Part shown: in pieces, positions 9,259 through 16,710 of the stretch | Numbering within the stretch: position 1 is the first letter of the stretch | How the letters are laid out: each line of letters starts with the position of its first letter | From: Pedobacter zeaxanthinifaciens | GTDB taxonomy: Bacteria; Bacteroidota; Bacteroidia; Sphingobacteriales; Sphingobacteriaceae | Assembly: GCF_003313335.1 (NCBI RefSeq) | Contig: NZ_QMHP01000002.1 | Location: forward strand, 372,001-436,000 | DNA length: 64,000 nt | Reading direction: 5' to 3' | Program-made: the position numbers and the translations under genes | The notes under the pieces: generated by a model | The model's database searches: none | What the model was told of the DNA's origin: nothing | The model's input: the letters and a program-made list of their open reading frames with translations, nothing else

Positions 9259-10260
9259 TTAATTAATTTTCAACACTACTTTCCCTTTCGCTCTTCCGCT
9301 CTCCACGTATTTCATTGCATCATTGGTTCGACTGAAAGGAAAAACTTTATCAATTACCGGTTTTATAATTCCTGCTTCAATTAATTTGGTAATCTCCCAA
9401 AGCTGCTGCCCGCTGGCTTTCATAAAAAGAAAATCGTAACTGATATTTTGTGCTTTAGCCTTTTTTCTAACTTTACTGCTCAGCAATCCAACAATAATTT
9501 TCACGAACCAAGGCAATTGAAGTTCATCCGCAAACTCGGGTGTGGGCGGTCCGGAAATAGAGGTGATTTTACCGCCCGATTTTACTATTTCAAAAGATTT
9601 ATTTAAAGTTTTGGCATCCTGACTGTTCAGCACAAAATCATAATCATGAAGCATATCTTCAAACTGCTGTTTTTTGTAGTCGATGAGTACATCTGAACCC
9701 AAACTTTTCAGAAAATCAAAACTTTTTTCGCTGGCTGTAGTTGCAACCGTCAGTCCAAGATGTTTCGCAAGCTGGATGGCAAAAGTTCCTACACCGCCAG
9801 ATCCTGCCTGAATAAAAACCTTATCACCTTTTTTAAGGTTTACATTTTCTACTAACGCCTGCCACGCTGTCAATCCCACTAACGGAATAGACGCTGCCTC
9901 TTCCATAGTAAGGTTTTTTGGTTTTAATGCCACATCTTCCTCATTCATGGCAATCTGTTCTGCAAAAGTTCCGAATCTGTAATCTGCAGGTCTTGCGTAA
10001 ATGGCATCGCCTTTTTTAAATTTTGTAACTTTTGACCCTACTTTGGTAACAATTCCCGCCACGTCGTGACCTAAAATAAGAGGTGTTTTATATTTTAGAA
10101 ACATTTTGAACTCACCATCTTTGATCTTGGAATCCAGAAGATTGACGCTGGCCGCATGAATTTCCACCAAAACCTGATTGTCTTTAATAACTGGATCCGG
10201 CATTTCGCTCAGTTGCAATTCGCCTCCTTTCTTGTAATTTTTGATGATAAATGCTTTCAT
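9259..10260 (-). CDS. Zinc-free NAD(P)-dependent alcohol dehydrogenase / quinone oxidoreductase-like (MDR superfamily)
   Basis: 333 aa, a typical medium-chain reductase length. GroES-like N-terminal half, then a Rossmann cofactor loop AGSGGVGTFAIQLAK (~152-166). Zinc-binding cysteines are absent, pointing to the quinone reductase / enoyl reductase branch (NADPH use is likely but not provable here). Last gene of a three-gene minus-strand operon, starting 2 bp after the preceding SDR gene. The set lies opposite an HxlR regulator, as in redox- or aldehyde-stress modules. Confidence 0.82.
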   Translation of the reverse strand: MKAFIIKNYKKGGELQLSEMPDPVIKDNQVLVEIHAASVNLLDSKIKDGEFKMFLKYKTPLILGHDVAGIVTKVGSKVTKFKKGDAIYARPADYRFGTFAEQIAMNEEDVALKPKNLTMEEAASIPLVGLTAWQALVENVNLKKGDKVFIQAGSGGVGTFAIQLAKHLGLTVATTASEKSFDFLKSLGSDVLIDYKKQQFEDMLHDYDFVLNSQDAKTLNKSFEIVKSGGKITSISGPPTPEFADELQLPWFVKIIVGLLSSKVRKKAKAQNISYDFLFMKASGQQLWEITKLIEAGIIKPVIDKVFPFSRTNDAMKYVESGRAKGKVVLKIN

Positions 10261-10262
10261 AT

Positions 10263-11036
10263 TTAATGAGTTGTTTTGATGTTTTGATGAGATGTTTTTG
10301 GATTCACCAGACTGAATGCTAATTTCGGGAAAAACCGGTGCAGGAAATACATAATTTTGCTGTCACCTACCCGAATGGTGTACTGGTTTTTTTCTAAACC
10401 TGAAATTAATCCTTTCACCAATTGTTCAGGAGTTAATTTCTTTCCTGTTCTGGACGCTGTCATTTCTGTATCCACAACGGGTGGAAGTAATTCAAAAATT
10501 TTGAGGTCACTGCCAATAATTCTGAGATGTTCCCGCAAAGCTTTGGTGTAAAATGCAAGAGCTGTTTTGGTAGCAGAATAGGTAGCTTCTACCAGAGATG
10601 GAACATAGCTGAGAATTGAAGTAGTTTTGATGATGGCCGCTTCTTTCCGGGATTTTAGCATTTCCATAAAAAGATTGTTGAGGCGGATAATCCCGATATA
10701 GTTGACCTCCATTTCGTACGTTGCACCTTCAATATGTTTGTCGTTGGCTATTCCCAAATTGATCGGAGGGATGCCCACGCCGGCGTTATTGTAAAGAATA
10801 TCGATTCCGCCAAGGGCTGATACTTTCTCAAAAAGTTTTTGAGCATCATCTGCATCGGAGACGTCACTCTGAATAGTAATCAGATCCGGAAACTGTTTTT
10901 TTGCGACAGTTAATTTGTCCTGATTTCTCCCCGTAATGATCACTTTTGCACCTTTTTCCAGAAACTGTCTGGCAGCTTCTAATCCTATTCCTGATGCGCC
11001 ACCGGTAATCAGAATGGTTTTTCCCTGAATTTTCAT
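10263..11036 (-). CDS. Short-chain dehydrogenase/reductase
   Basis: 257 aa from the ATG at 11036 (protein begins MKIQGKTILITGG); a longer frame from 11063 adds nine residues without SDR character, so I prefer the shorter form. Classical SDR motifs: TGGASGIG cofactor loop, NNAG, and catalytic YSATK with an upstream serine in TTSILSY. The C-terminal half resembles DltE-like SDRs. Middle gene of the operon; substrate unknown. Confidence 0.85.
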   Translation of the reverse strand: MKIQGKTILITGGASGIGLEAARQFLEKGAKVIITGRNQDKLTVAKKQFPDLITIQSDVSDADDAQKLFEKVSALGGIDILYNNAGVGIPPINLGIANDKHIEGATYEMEVNYIGIIRLNNLFMEMLKSRKEAAIIKTTSILSYVPSLVEATYSATKTALAFYTKALREHLRIIGSDLKIFELLPPVVDTEMTASRTGKKLTPEQLVKGLISGLEKNQYTIRVGDSKIMYFLHRFFPKLAFSLVNPKTSHQNIKTTH

Positions 11037-11098
11037 TGCAATAATTTTTTGATAAGAAGCCACTTTGAAAATTAAATAAGGAGTGGCTTTTCAATCGG

Positions 11099-11839
11099 TT
11101 AAGAATTGGCTTCCTGGGCAGCTAATTTTGCCATTGCCTTACCTACGGCAGCAGCATATTTTTTCACCTCACCTACAGGAATATCAAACTGATTCTTTAC
11201 CAACCCCATGAATAATTCCTCTGCCACTTCTGATGCAGGAATTCCATTAGAACCGCCTATTTCGGCAGAAAATTCGGTGTTAACTGTTGGTGGGTACAGT
11301 TCGTAAATCTGAACATTTTTCTGATCTTCATACGTGTATCTCAACGCTACAGTGTAGCTGTGTAATGCTGCTTTGGTGGCGCAGTAGGTTGGTAGAAACT
11401 TGTGACTTCCGTAAACGGCTAGAGAAGAAACATTCACTACAGCGGCAGCCTCTTTTTGCAAAAGGTGCGGCATCATCAATTCTGTGAAATGAATAATAGC
11501 GATGTAGTTGACATTCATCTCCGTCATTGCTTTTTCGTGTGCATTGGCTGTTTCGCTCAATAAATAGGCAAAGGCTGCTCCGGCGTTGTTGATAATCACA
11601 TTCACCTCAGGATGATTGTTTTTCAATTCCTCTGCCACACGAATTCTATCTGCTTCTACAGCAAAATCTCCCTGAATTCCTACAGCGCCCGGAAGTTCTT
11701 TCAAGGCATTGTCCAGACGTTCCTGATTTCTTCCGTTGATGATGATGTGGTTGCCTTCAGCGATTAATTTTTTAGCGATGGCTAAGCCAATTCCGGCGCT
11801 TCCTCCGGTGATGAATATAGTATTTCCTGTTGTTTTCAT
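11099..11839 (-). CDS. Short-chain dehydrogenase/reductase, first gene of operon
   Basis: 246 aa. TGGSAGIG at ~11-18, NNAGAAF near 87, catalytic SSLAVYGSHKFLPTYCATK region with YCATK. It is a paralogue of the next gene down, suggesting a tandem duplication within the operon. The promoter should lie in the 119 bases shared with the divergent HxlR gene, where TTTGCAAGTA repeats sit. Predicted soluble oxidoreductase; substrate unknown. Confidence 0.85.
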   Translation of the reverse strand: MKTTGNTIFITGGSAGIGLAIAKKLIAEGNHIIINGRNQERLDNALKELPGAVGIQGDFAVEADRIRVAEELKNNHPEVNVIINNAGAAFAYLLSETANAHEKAMTEMNVNYIAIIHFTELMMPHLLQKEAAAVVNVSSLAVYGSHKFLPTYCATKAALHSYTVALRYTYEDQKNVQIYELYPPTVNTEFSAEIGGSNGIPASEVAEELFMGLVKNQFDIPVGEVKKYAAAVGKAMAKLAAQEANS

Positions 11840-11888
11840 TTTTTCTGTTGTTTAAAATTCCTCGTATATAAAATTTAATTGCTTAAAT

Positions 11889-11940
11889 TTGCTTGCGTTT
11901 TGCAAGTACAAATATAAAAACAACTTTCAATTTGCAAGTA
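11889..11940. promoter_or_regulatory. Likely HxlR operator in divergent promoter region
   Basis: Two exact copies of TTTGCAAGTA at 11899-11908 and 11931-11940, 32 bp apart (about three helical turns). The first is also the right arm of an inverted repeat CTTGC-GTTTT-GCAAG. Position between the HxlR gene and the divergent SDR operon suggests autoregulation and control of the operon. Binding itself is inference. Confidence 0.55.
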
Positions 11941-11958
11941 GTTTTAAAAATTATTTTT

Positions 11959-12375
11959 ATGAAGGATATAAAAAAGCGATCAGACTGCCCCATTAGCAAC
12001 TCGCTAGATGTTTGGGGAGACAAATGGTCATTACTTATTGTTAGAGATCTTATGTTTGCCAAAGAGTGTACTTATGGAGATTTTTTGAAGTCTGATGAAA
12101 AAATAGCAACAAATATTCTGGCTTCAAGGTTACAGATGTTGGAAACAAATGGGATAATTACTAAACAAGATCATCCTGATAGCAAAGCCAAAGTTTTATA
12201 TAAACTAACCCAAAAAGGAGTAGACCTGCTTCCTTTGATGATTGAAATAAATTTATGGGCTGATAAATACTTTACATTGCCAATGGAAAGAAAAGCAATC
12301 CTTGAAGAGGTAAAAAAAGACAAGGAAGGTTTTATTAGGGAAAAAACAATAGAGCTACTAAAAGATACCGACTAA
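11959..12375 (+). CDS. HxlR-family winged-helix transcriptional regulator
   Basis: 138 aa from the ATG at 11959; the frame is open further upstream to 11893 but that part would overlap the operator repeats. The N-terminus has the family layout: a single Cys in SDCPISNSLDVWGDKWSLLIVRDL, then ASRLQMLETNGIITK. In HxlR proteins such as HypR a Cys in this place senses electrophiles or oxidants; that is family knowledge, not shown here. Divergent from the oxidoreductase operon, which it probably controls. Confidence 0.85.
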   Translation: MKDIKKRSDCPISNSLDVWGDKWSLLIVRDLMFAKECTYGDFLKSDEKIATNILASRLQMLETNGIITKQDHPDSKAKVLYKLTQKGVDLLPLMIEINLWADKYFTLPMERKAILEEVKKDKEGFIREKTIELLKDTD

Positions 12376-12593
12376 TTGAAAAGCATAAACGATTTTTTAC
12401 TTCGGTTTAATTTAAAAACATCGAACTATAAAAAACGAAGAATACAAATCTATAACTCGCTCGTTAAAGTACTATTAAAAAAGTGAATTTATAACTTCCT
12501 AACTTTTGTCTGGTTAGGATGCCCATACAAGGTTCGAACGGAAACTGAGCCTCTATTGGCTTTATTCGACGAATTGAAAATTGTCTAAAAAAG

Positions 12594-12624
12594 AAAAAGC
12601 CTTTCATTATTTTGAAAGGCTTTT
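12594..12624 (-). terminator. Terminator hairpin beside attL, probably the original tRNA-His terminator
   Basis: Stem AAAGCCTTTCA / TGAAAGGCTTT with loop TTATTT and, read on the minus strand, a T-run (GGCTTTTTCTTTTT). It directly abuts the left att copy of the tRNA-His 3' end. If the element were removed, this hairpin would follow the tRNA gene, so it is probably the native tRNA terminator left behind by integration. Confidence 0.65.
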
Positions 12625-12639
12625 GGGTGGAATATGGGG
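12621..12639. repeat. attL, 19-bp direct repeat
   Basis: TTTTGGGTGGAATATGGGG, identical to 35490-35508. After this point the left copy diverges from the tRNA sequence (TTTAATCC instead of CTCGAACC), which marks the element boundary. Confidence 0.9.
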
Positions 12640-12689
12640 TTTAATCCGTCCTTAATGTTTTTTCTGTTGTTATTCAATTGTTTAACAGG

Positions 12690-12929
12690 TTAACTTCGTA
12701 AATTTAGGTCGAGCCCATCGATTACGCCTTTTAACTCCTCTATCTGATTAGACAATTCTGAAAAATCACTGTATGCTCTACCATTATCATCGTAAGCTAA
12801 AAAAGAGTTTAACTTACTAGAGTGATCATCCATGGCAGTGGAATGTCTATCTAAAGAATTGCCCAAATCTTGAATGCTTGCTGATAATTGCAACAGTGCG
12901 TTTTCGAGTGCTTCAATTTTTTGTTCCAT
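12690..12929 (-). CDS. Small predicted coiled-coil protein
   Basis: 79 aa, heptad-like spacing of Leu/Ile (IEALENALLQLSASIQDLG, then a second helix near SNQIEELKGVIDGLDL). No catalytic motif and no membrane segment. It lies just inside attL, co-directional with the repressor gene 87 bases away, so it may be expressed in the lysogen. Function unknown; could be a repressor partner or an accessory gene. Confidence 0.55.
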   Translation of the reverse strand: MEQKIEALENALLQLSASIQDLGNSLDRHSTAMDDHSSKLNSFLAYDDNGRAYSDFSELSNQIEELKGVIDGLDLNLRS

Positions 12930-13016
12930 GTTGCTATTTTAAAAATCCGGTAATTTATTTGAAAATTTCATTTTAAGCAGATTTGATAATGTCAATCAGC
13001 TTTTCCCTCATATCTG

Positions 13017-13355
13017 CTATTTATTAATGCCAATTAAATTCAATACTTCACGCTCCTTAGCCGGATCGTTCAACTTAATTGTCACACTGATTTCGTAGCC
13101 GTTAGATTTTGAGTACTTAGGCAAAGGCTCATTAAATTCCTTTTCAGATTTATTAGTGTTATCAATAATTAAGTCGAAAATACTTACCTCTAAAAGATTA
13201 GCGATATCATGCAATCTATTTAGTGTTATATCCGACTTTCCACTTTCAATGTTGCTGTAAGCGGCTTGTTTAATCCCTAACTCATTTGCAATATATTCTT
13301 GGCTAAACCCCTTGCTCGCCCGAATCGACCTTATTAATGATGCCGTAGTAACCAT
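13017..13355 (-). CDS. XRE-family repressor (CI-like)
   Basis: 112 aa. Helix-turn-helix of the Cro/CI type at ~5-62 (SIRASKGFSQEYIANELGIKQAAYSNIESG, then LHDIANLLEVS). A ~45-residue tail carries no peptidase motifs, so it is not a self-cleaving LexA-type repressor. Divergent from a second HTH-like gene with palindromic sites between, the usual layout of a lysogeny switch. Predicted to hold the prophage silent. Confidence 0.8.
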   Translation of the reverse strand: MVTTASLIRSIRASKGFSQEYIANELGIKQAAYSNIESGKSDITLNRLHDIANLLEVSIFDLIIDNTNKSEKEFNEPLPKYSKSNGYEISVTIKLNDPAKEREVLNLIGINK

Positions 13356-13373
13356 TATGTAAAATTATAGCAT

Positions 13374-13548
13374 TGATAATAAGTTAGTTATCATTAATAA
13401 TATTATTTCATCATTTAAAATGTTGTTTTTATCATTTAAAATGATTGATATTTGTTTTAATAATATTGATTAAAATAATAAATCATTATTTATAGTTATC
13501 GGTAATTCAAATGTAATACCCAAAAAACTCAAGTGATACCCAAAAAAT
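13374..13548. promoter_or_regulatory. Operator region of the lysogeny switch
   Basis: The 205-base A+T-rich gap between divergent regulators holds several ordered sites. There is an inverted pair TGATAA...TTATCA (13374-13393). A perfect 15-bp palindrome ATCATTTAAAATGAT lies at 13431-13445, with a near-copy at 13410-13424 whose centre is 21 bp away. Two ATACCCAAAAAA direct repeats sit at 13516 and 13536. Spacing near two helical turns suggests cooperative repressor binding and -35-like or activator sites for the rightward promoter. Protein assignment is inference. Confidence 0.6.
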
Positions 13549-13560
13549 TGTATATAAAAA

Positions 13561-13908
13561 ATGTTACAAGAAGATCAAAACAAATTTAGACCTGCTAAAA
13601 GGAGAAAGCAACCCAAGGTTGCATTAGAGGCTAAAAAACAAACAAAGAAAAATGCTCAAGCTGATGCACCGACTAACAGCATCAAAAGTATTTTGTTTGA
13701 GAGAGGATTTAAATCGGTAGTTCCTACTGACAGCGTGTTGCAAACGCTAGACATCACATTGCACAGGTTCAATAAAATACTGGACAATAAAACCGAATTA
13801 ACCTTAACAGAAGCCAACAGTTTCGCTGAATGGTTAGGAGTTACCATCGAGGAACTAAGCCCGGCACAAAGTCAAAATTTGCCGTCAAAGTTCGGCCTTA
13901 AAAATTGA
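13561..13908 (+). CDS. Cro-like / XRE-like small DNA-binding protein
   Basis: 115 aa. A highly basic N-terminus (first ~35 residues rich in Lys/Arg/Gln) precedes a compact helical domain that looks like a degenerate XRE fold (LQTLDITLHRFNKILDN, then LTEANSFAEWLGVTIEEL). First gene of the rightward early operon, facing the repressor. Role as antirepressor/Cro or early regulator is inferred from position. Confidence 0.65.
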   Translation: MLQEDQNKFRPAKRRKQPKVALEAKKQTKKNAQADAPTNSIKSILFERGFKSVVPTDSVLQTLDITLHRFNKILDNKTELTLTEANSFAEWLGVTIEELSPAQSQNLPSKFGLKN

Positions 13909-13935
13909 CCTCCAACAACCTAAACAACAAATCAC

Positions 13936-14193
13936 ATGGCCTCCAAACTAAACATCATAGTTACCAACGCTAAAGAAGCGGAGGAAGCTGCTACTATCGT
14001 TATGGCTAAAATTGACAAGCTATTTCCGTTGCAAATCTCTTATGCCGTAAAAGCTGCAAACGCACACCGTGAATGCCAGTACAGATTTTATAAGTGCAAA
14101 TTTCAGCAGATCGATAACCAAATCGTAGAGTTAAACCGAGCTCTTACTGAAATTGCCACATTTCTACCAATGCCGCAAAACTTCCCGTTATGA
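13936..14193 (+). CDS. Small helical protein, unknown function
   Basis: 85 aa, largely helical, with two Cys (HRECQYRFYKCKF). No recognised domain. Its stop overlaps the next start (ATGA at 14190), so the two are translationally coupled in the early operon. Confidence 0.6.
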   Translation: MASKLNIIVTNAKEAEEAATIVMAKIDKLFPLQISYAVKAANAHRECQYRFYKCKFQQIDNQIVELNRALTEIATFLPMPQNFPL

Positions 14194-14384
14194 CAGCGCA
14201 CACCGATTACGAGCAAACCAAACAAAGGTATTTGGAGCTTGTGAACAAAAAAAAGGCATTGGAACAAGCCATAACAGCAAATGTAAATGACCAAGAAGCG
14301 CTAACCGCCCTACGAGCCGATTATAGAAAGGTGGTTGACGAACTGGAAACCATATACACCGAAAACATTAATTATTTCAATTAA
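14190..14384 (+). CDS. Small coiled-coil protein, unknown function
   Basis: 64 aa, almost entirely heptad-like helix (NKKKALEQAITANV, YRKVVDELETIY). Starts by ATGA overlap with the preceding gene. Could assemble with it; nothing more can be said. Confidence 0.6.
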   Translation: MTAHTDYEQTKQRYLELVNKKKALEQAITANVNDQEALTALRADYRKVVDELETIYTENINYFN

Positions 14385-14387
14385 ATC

Positions 14388-14486
14388 ATGGAAACCTTTC
14401 TAAAAAACAATCTCGGCAAAATCCTACTAGGTGGGTTCATTTTAGTGGCCGCAACAATTATCTACATCTGTTTACGCAATAATTAA
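14388..14486 (+). CDS. 32-aa single-span membrane protein
   Basis: ATG at 14388 follows the preceding stop by 3 bases. The product is METFLKNN, one hydrophobic helix (ILLGGFILVAATIIYI), and a short basic tail (CLRNN). It is one of about ten such tiny membrane proteins in the element and the only clear one outside the late block. Function unknown. Confidence 0.6.
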   Translation: METFLKNNLGKILLGGFILVAATIIYICLRNN

Positions 14487-14490
14487 CGAA

Positions 14491-14724
14491 ATGGAAAAGT
14501 ATTATAAGCGCCTATTGACGTACTATAAAGTAAGTCCTAACGGAGATTATATTTCTGTAACTCCACTGATTTCACAAGTGACGGTAAGTGCCGGTAGTGA
14601 CTTCCGAAAAACTGATACTGAAACGGAAATAACAGAAAGCGAGTTTAAAGCGGAAACAGAGCAAGCCTTATCCAAGTTTGGTGATGCTACTAGTTCTTTA
14701 ATTTTTTATAAGCTCCTACTATAG
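14491..14724 (+). CDS. Small early protein, unknown function
   Basis: 77 aa, mixed alpha/beta character, no motif recognised. It sits 4 bases after the 32-aa membrane protein gene and 12 bases before the next small gene. Its opening (YYKRLLTYYKVSPNGDYIS) and that of the next product share a layout of a short strand followed by a PNG turn, so the two may be related. Confidence 0.55.
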   Translation: MEKYYKRLLTYYKVSPNGDYISVTPLISQVTVSAGSDFRKTDTETEITESEFKAETEQALSKFGDATSSLIFYKLLL

Positions 14725-14736
14725 ATTAAATTAATT

Positions 14737-14910
14737 ATGGCAGCTGAAAATAAAGTTTGGACTTGTATAATGACTACTACTCCGAACGGTAAAACCACAG
14801 AAAGTAGCGTTAAGGATATTTCAATTATTAATCAATATCCTAATGCGAAAATAACTTTAGAAACCTTAAACGGCAAAGCTTACCTCTTAATAAAAGTGTC
14901 TAAACCATGA
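14737..14910 (+). CDS. 57-aa small early protein
   Basis: Begins MAAENKVWTC and ends LLIKVSKP. Its stop overlaps the methylase start (ATGA at 14907), strong evidence that it is translated. Beta-rich by eye, with a TPNGK turn like that of the preceding product. Function unknown. Confidence 0.6.
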   Translation: MAAENKVWTCIMTTTPNGKTTESSVKDISIINQYPNAKITLETLNGKAYLLIKVSKP

Positions 14911-15683
14911 AAAAACCATTTAAAACCTATAACGGTGGTAAGGCTGGTAACGGAACGTATCAGCAGATCATCAACCAAATACCGAAGCACAGAATCTATG
15001 TTGAGCCAATGGTAGGTAATGGCGGCGTACTGCACAACTTAAAGCTCCCATCGATCACAGTTATAAACGATCTTGACGGATCTGTTATTGAGAAATATGA
15101 TGAAACATTATTTGCTACTGACTTAGTAAAGAGTAATTATTCTTACGAAGTTATTACAAATGTGTTTGACAGACAAAAAGACGTTTTCTTCTATTTCGAT
15201 CCTCCATACCTATTTAGTACTCGTAAAAGCAAAAAGCCACTTTATAATTATGAGTGGACAGAAGCTGATCATGTAGAATTTTTAACCTTGGCCAATAGCA
15301 TCAAAAGTAACTGTATGATATCACACTATCCCTGTGAATTGTACGATACCATGTTGGCCGGTTGGCGAACACACGACTTCCAAAGTATGACACGCAACGG
15401 CCTGCGTACCGAGCGTATCTACATGAACTATCCCGAACCCGAGATTTTACAGGATTATCGCTATACCGGTACAGATTACCGGGAGCGCCAAAGGATAAAA
15501 CGAAAGGTAACCAGGCACATTAGTAAACTGGAAGCATTACCAAATGATGAACGAAACGCAATACTATCAGCTGTTATGGACAAATACGGCGCTACTGCAG
15601 TAACCCTAAATCCCGGCAACAACATCAAAAATGGCTGTGAGATCACAGCGCCAAAACTAACTATGATTGATCATGACAAATAA
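14907..15683 (+). CDS. D12-class adenine-specific DNA methyltransferase (Dam-like)
   Basis: 258 aa. AdoMet motif I region YVEPMVGNGGVLHNL (~31-45), the NDLDG acidic motif (~53-57), and catalytic DPPY in FFYFDPPYLF (~99). The N-terminal GGKAGNG replaces the usual PGGK. It transfers a methyl group from AdoMet to adenine N6. The region between NDLDG and DPPY is shorter than in E. coli Dam, so the target-recognition part is reduced. No restriction partner is visible; an orphan phage methylase protecting or timing replication is likely. Confidence 0.82.
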   Translation: MKKPFKTYNGGKAGNGTYQQIINQIPKHRIYVEPMVGNGGVLHNLKLPSITVINDLDGSVIEKYDETLFATDLVKSNYSYEVITNVFDRQKDVFFYFDPPYLFSTRKSKKPLYNYEWTEADHVEFLTLANSIKSNCMISHYPCELYDTMLAGWRTHDFQSMTRNGLRTERIYMNYPEPEILQDYRYTGTDYRERQRIKRKVTRHISKLEALPNDERNAILSAVMDKYGATAVTLNPGNNIKNGCEITAPKLTMIDHDK

Positions 15684-15939
15684 AGAGAAATTTTTAGCTG
15701 GCCAATGGTTTTCGGTTGACGATCCGTCAACGTATGCTTTTGAGTTATTTTCTTATTGTACAGCATCAAAGTGCATCCAAAACTATAAAAATGAATACGA
15801 GTGCGCATTTAAAATGACCGCTACCCGGATCAATTGCTTTAAAACCATTATGGGCAATAGACTTATAAGGTTCGCGGTCAAGTTTAGCGAAATGCACTTT
15901 GTAGAAACTGAAGAAGTCGACCATACTTTCGGATCATAG
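15673..15939 (+). CDS. Small protein, unknown function
   Basis: 88 aa from the ATG at 15673 (MTNKEKFLAGQWFSVDD), overlapping the methylase by 11 bases; TTG at 15667 would add two residues. Short protein with conserved-looking aromatic and Cys residues (LFSYCTASKCIQNY). I do not recognise it. Part of the early operon. Confidence 0.55.
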   Translation: MTNKEKFLAGQWFSVDDPSTYAFELFSYCTASKCIQNYKNEYECAFKMTATRINCFKTIMGNRLIRFAVKFSEMHFVETEEVDHTFGS

Positions 15940-15941
15940 CC

Positions 15942-16331
15942 ATGAAAACCATAAAATTCAACCTAAACTGGAACTGCAAACTTTACTGCAATGTATTTTC
16001 CACTTTACGCCCACGTGATGACGAAAAATACCAGCTTGACGAAGTTTACCAAATACTACTCAAAGGCAATGATATGGGCGAAGCAACGGCCGTAATGATC
16101 AAGCATTTCAAGCTATCGATGATGACCGAAGCAATCGCACTGATAGATACCGGTTATACCAAGCAAAGGGCTATAGAAATAATCGCAACGCTTTATCCAG
16201 ATATCGAAAACATTGCCGATCATGAGTTTTCCTATATCCTTTTGGAACGCACAATTAAGGACAGTAACCACAACAACCAATACAATGAATTACAGCATAA
16301 TCAAGCTGCTACTATTCCGCTACCCGGATGA
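15942..16331 (+). CDS. Protein of unknown function in early operon
   Basis: 129 aa, starts 2 bases after the preceding stop. Central helical part (MGEATAVMIKHFKLSMMTEAIALI) resembles no family I can name. The last ~15 residues overlap a candidate membrane microprotein in another frame. Confidence 0.55.
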   Translation: MKTIKFNLNWNCKLYCNVFSTLRPRDDEKYQLDEVYQILLKGNDMGEATAVMIKHFKLSMMTEAIALIDTGYTKQRAIEIIATLYPDIENIADHEFSYILLERTIKDSNHNNQYNELQHNQAATIPLPG

Positions 16332-16395
16332 TTTCGCCAGCTCCGCCTTTTTGTGGATGGTAATTATAGCACTCGCAGCAAAAATATTGAGATAA
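16285..16395 (+). CDS. Possible 36-aa membrane microprotein overlapping preceding gene
   Basis: ATG at 16285, product MNYSIIKLLLFRYPDDF then a hydrophobic helix (SAFLWMVIIALAAKILR). It overlaps the end of the 129-aa gene by 47 bases in another frame. It resembles the other tiny one-helix proteins of this element in layout (short polar start, single helix, basic end), but there is no independent support. Confidence 0.35.
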   Translation: MNYSIIKLLLFRYPDDFASSAFLWMVIIALAAKILR

Positions 16396-16396
16396 T

Positions 16397-16447
16397 AAAA
16401 AAGCGGCCGCACCATGGCCGGTGCAAGAATGGCCGCTTTAATTTTTC
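16397..16447 (+). terminator. G+C-rich hairpin, likely terminator or attenuator
   Basis: AAAGCGGCC at 16399 pairs with GGCCGCTTT at 16431, enclosing an inner CCGGTG segment, followed by AATTTTTCC. It precedes the primase operon start (16468) and may partly uncouple early from replication genes. Confidence 0.55.
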
Positions 16448-16467
16448 CAAACAAACTAACCAACGCT

Positions 16468-16710
16468 ATGCAAATAGAAAGCCAAAAAACCCAATTGAAG
16501 TACCCCATTAAATTGAAGCTCTTACAAATGGATGGTACCTACAACGAAAACTTTTTAAAGATGTGCCTGCATGTTAAGATTTCGCCCACAACTGGCCGCC
16601 GATGGGAGGGCATTAGAAGTGGCGAACGTTTCAGCATTCCGGTAGATCAGTTTTATTTATTGGCCGAGTTTTTTAAATGCACACCTAACGAGTTATTGAA
16701 CAATGGCTAA
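16468..16710 (+). CDS. Small DNA-binding-like protein upstream of primase-helicase
   Basis: 80 aa from the ATG at 16468 (MQIESQKTQ); the upstream open frame runs through the hairpin and is unlikely to be coding. The fold suggestion is a helix-turn-helix (FLKMCLHVKISPTTGRRWEG, then FYLLAEFFKCTPNELL), ending with the XRE-like closing helix. Overlaps the primase-helicase start by 8 bases. Probably a regulator or replication accessory. Confidence 0.6.
   Translation: MQIESQKTQLKYPIKLKLLQMDGTYNENFLKMCLHVKISPTTGRRWEGIRSGERFSIPVDQFYLLAEFFKCTPNELLNNG

Noticed and set aside
13656..13847. Minus-strand frame inside the Cro-like gene
   Set aside because: Shadow of the plus-strand gene; no motif.
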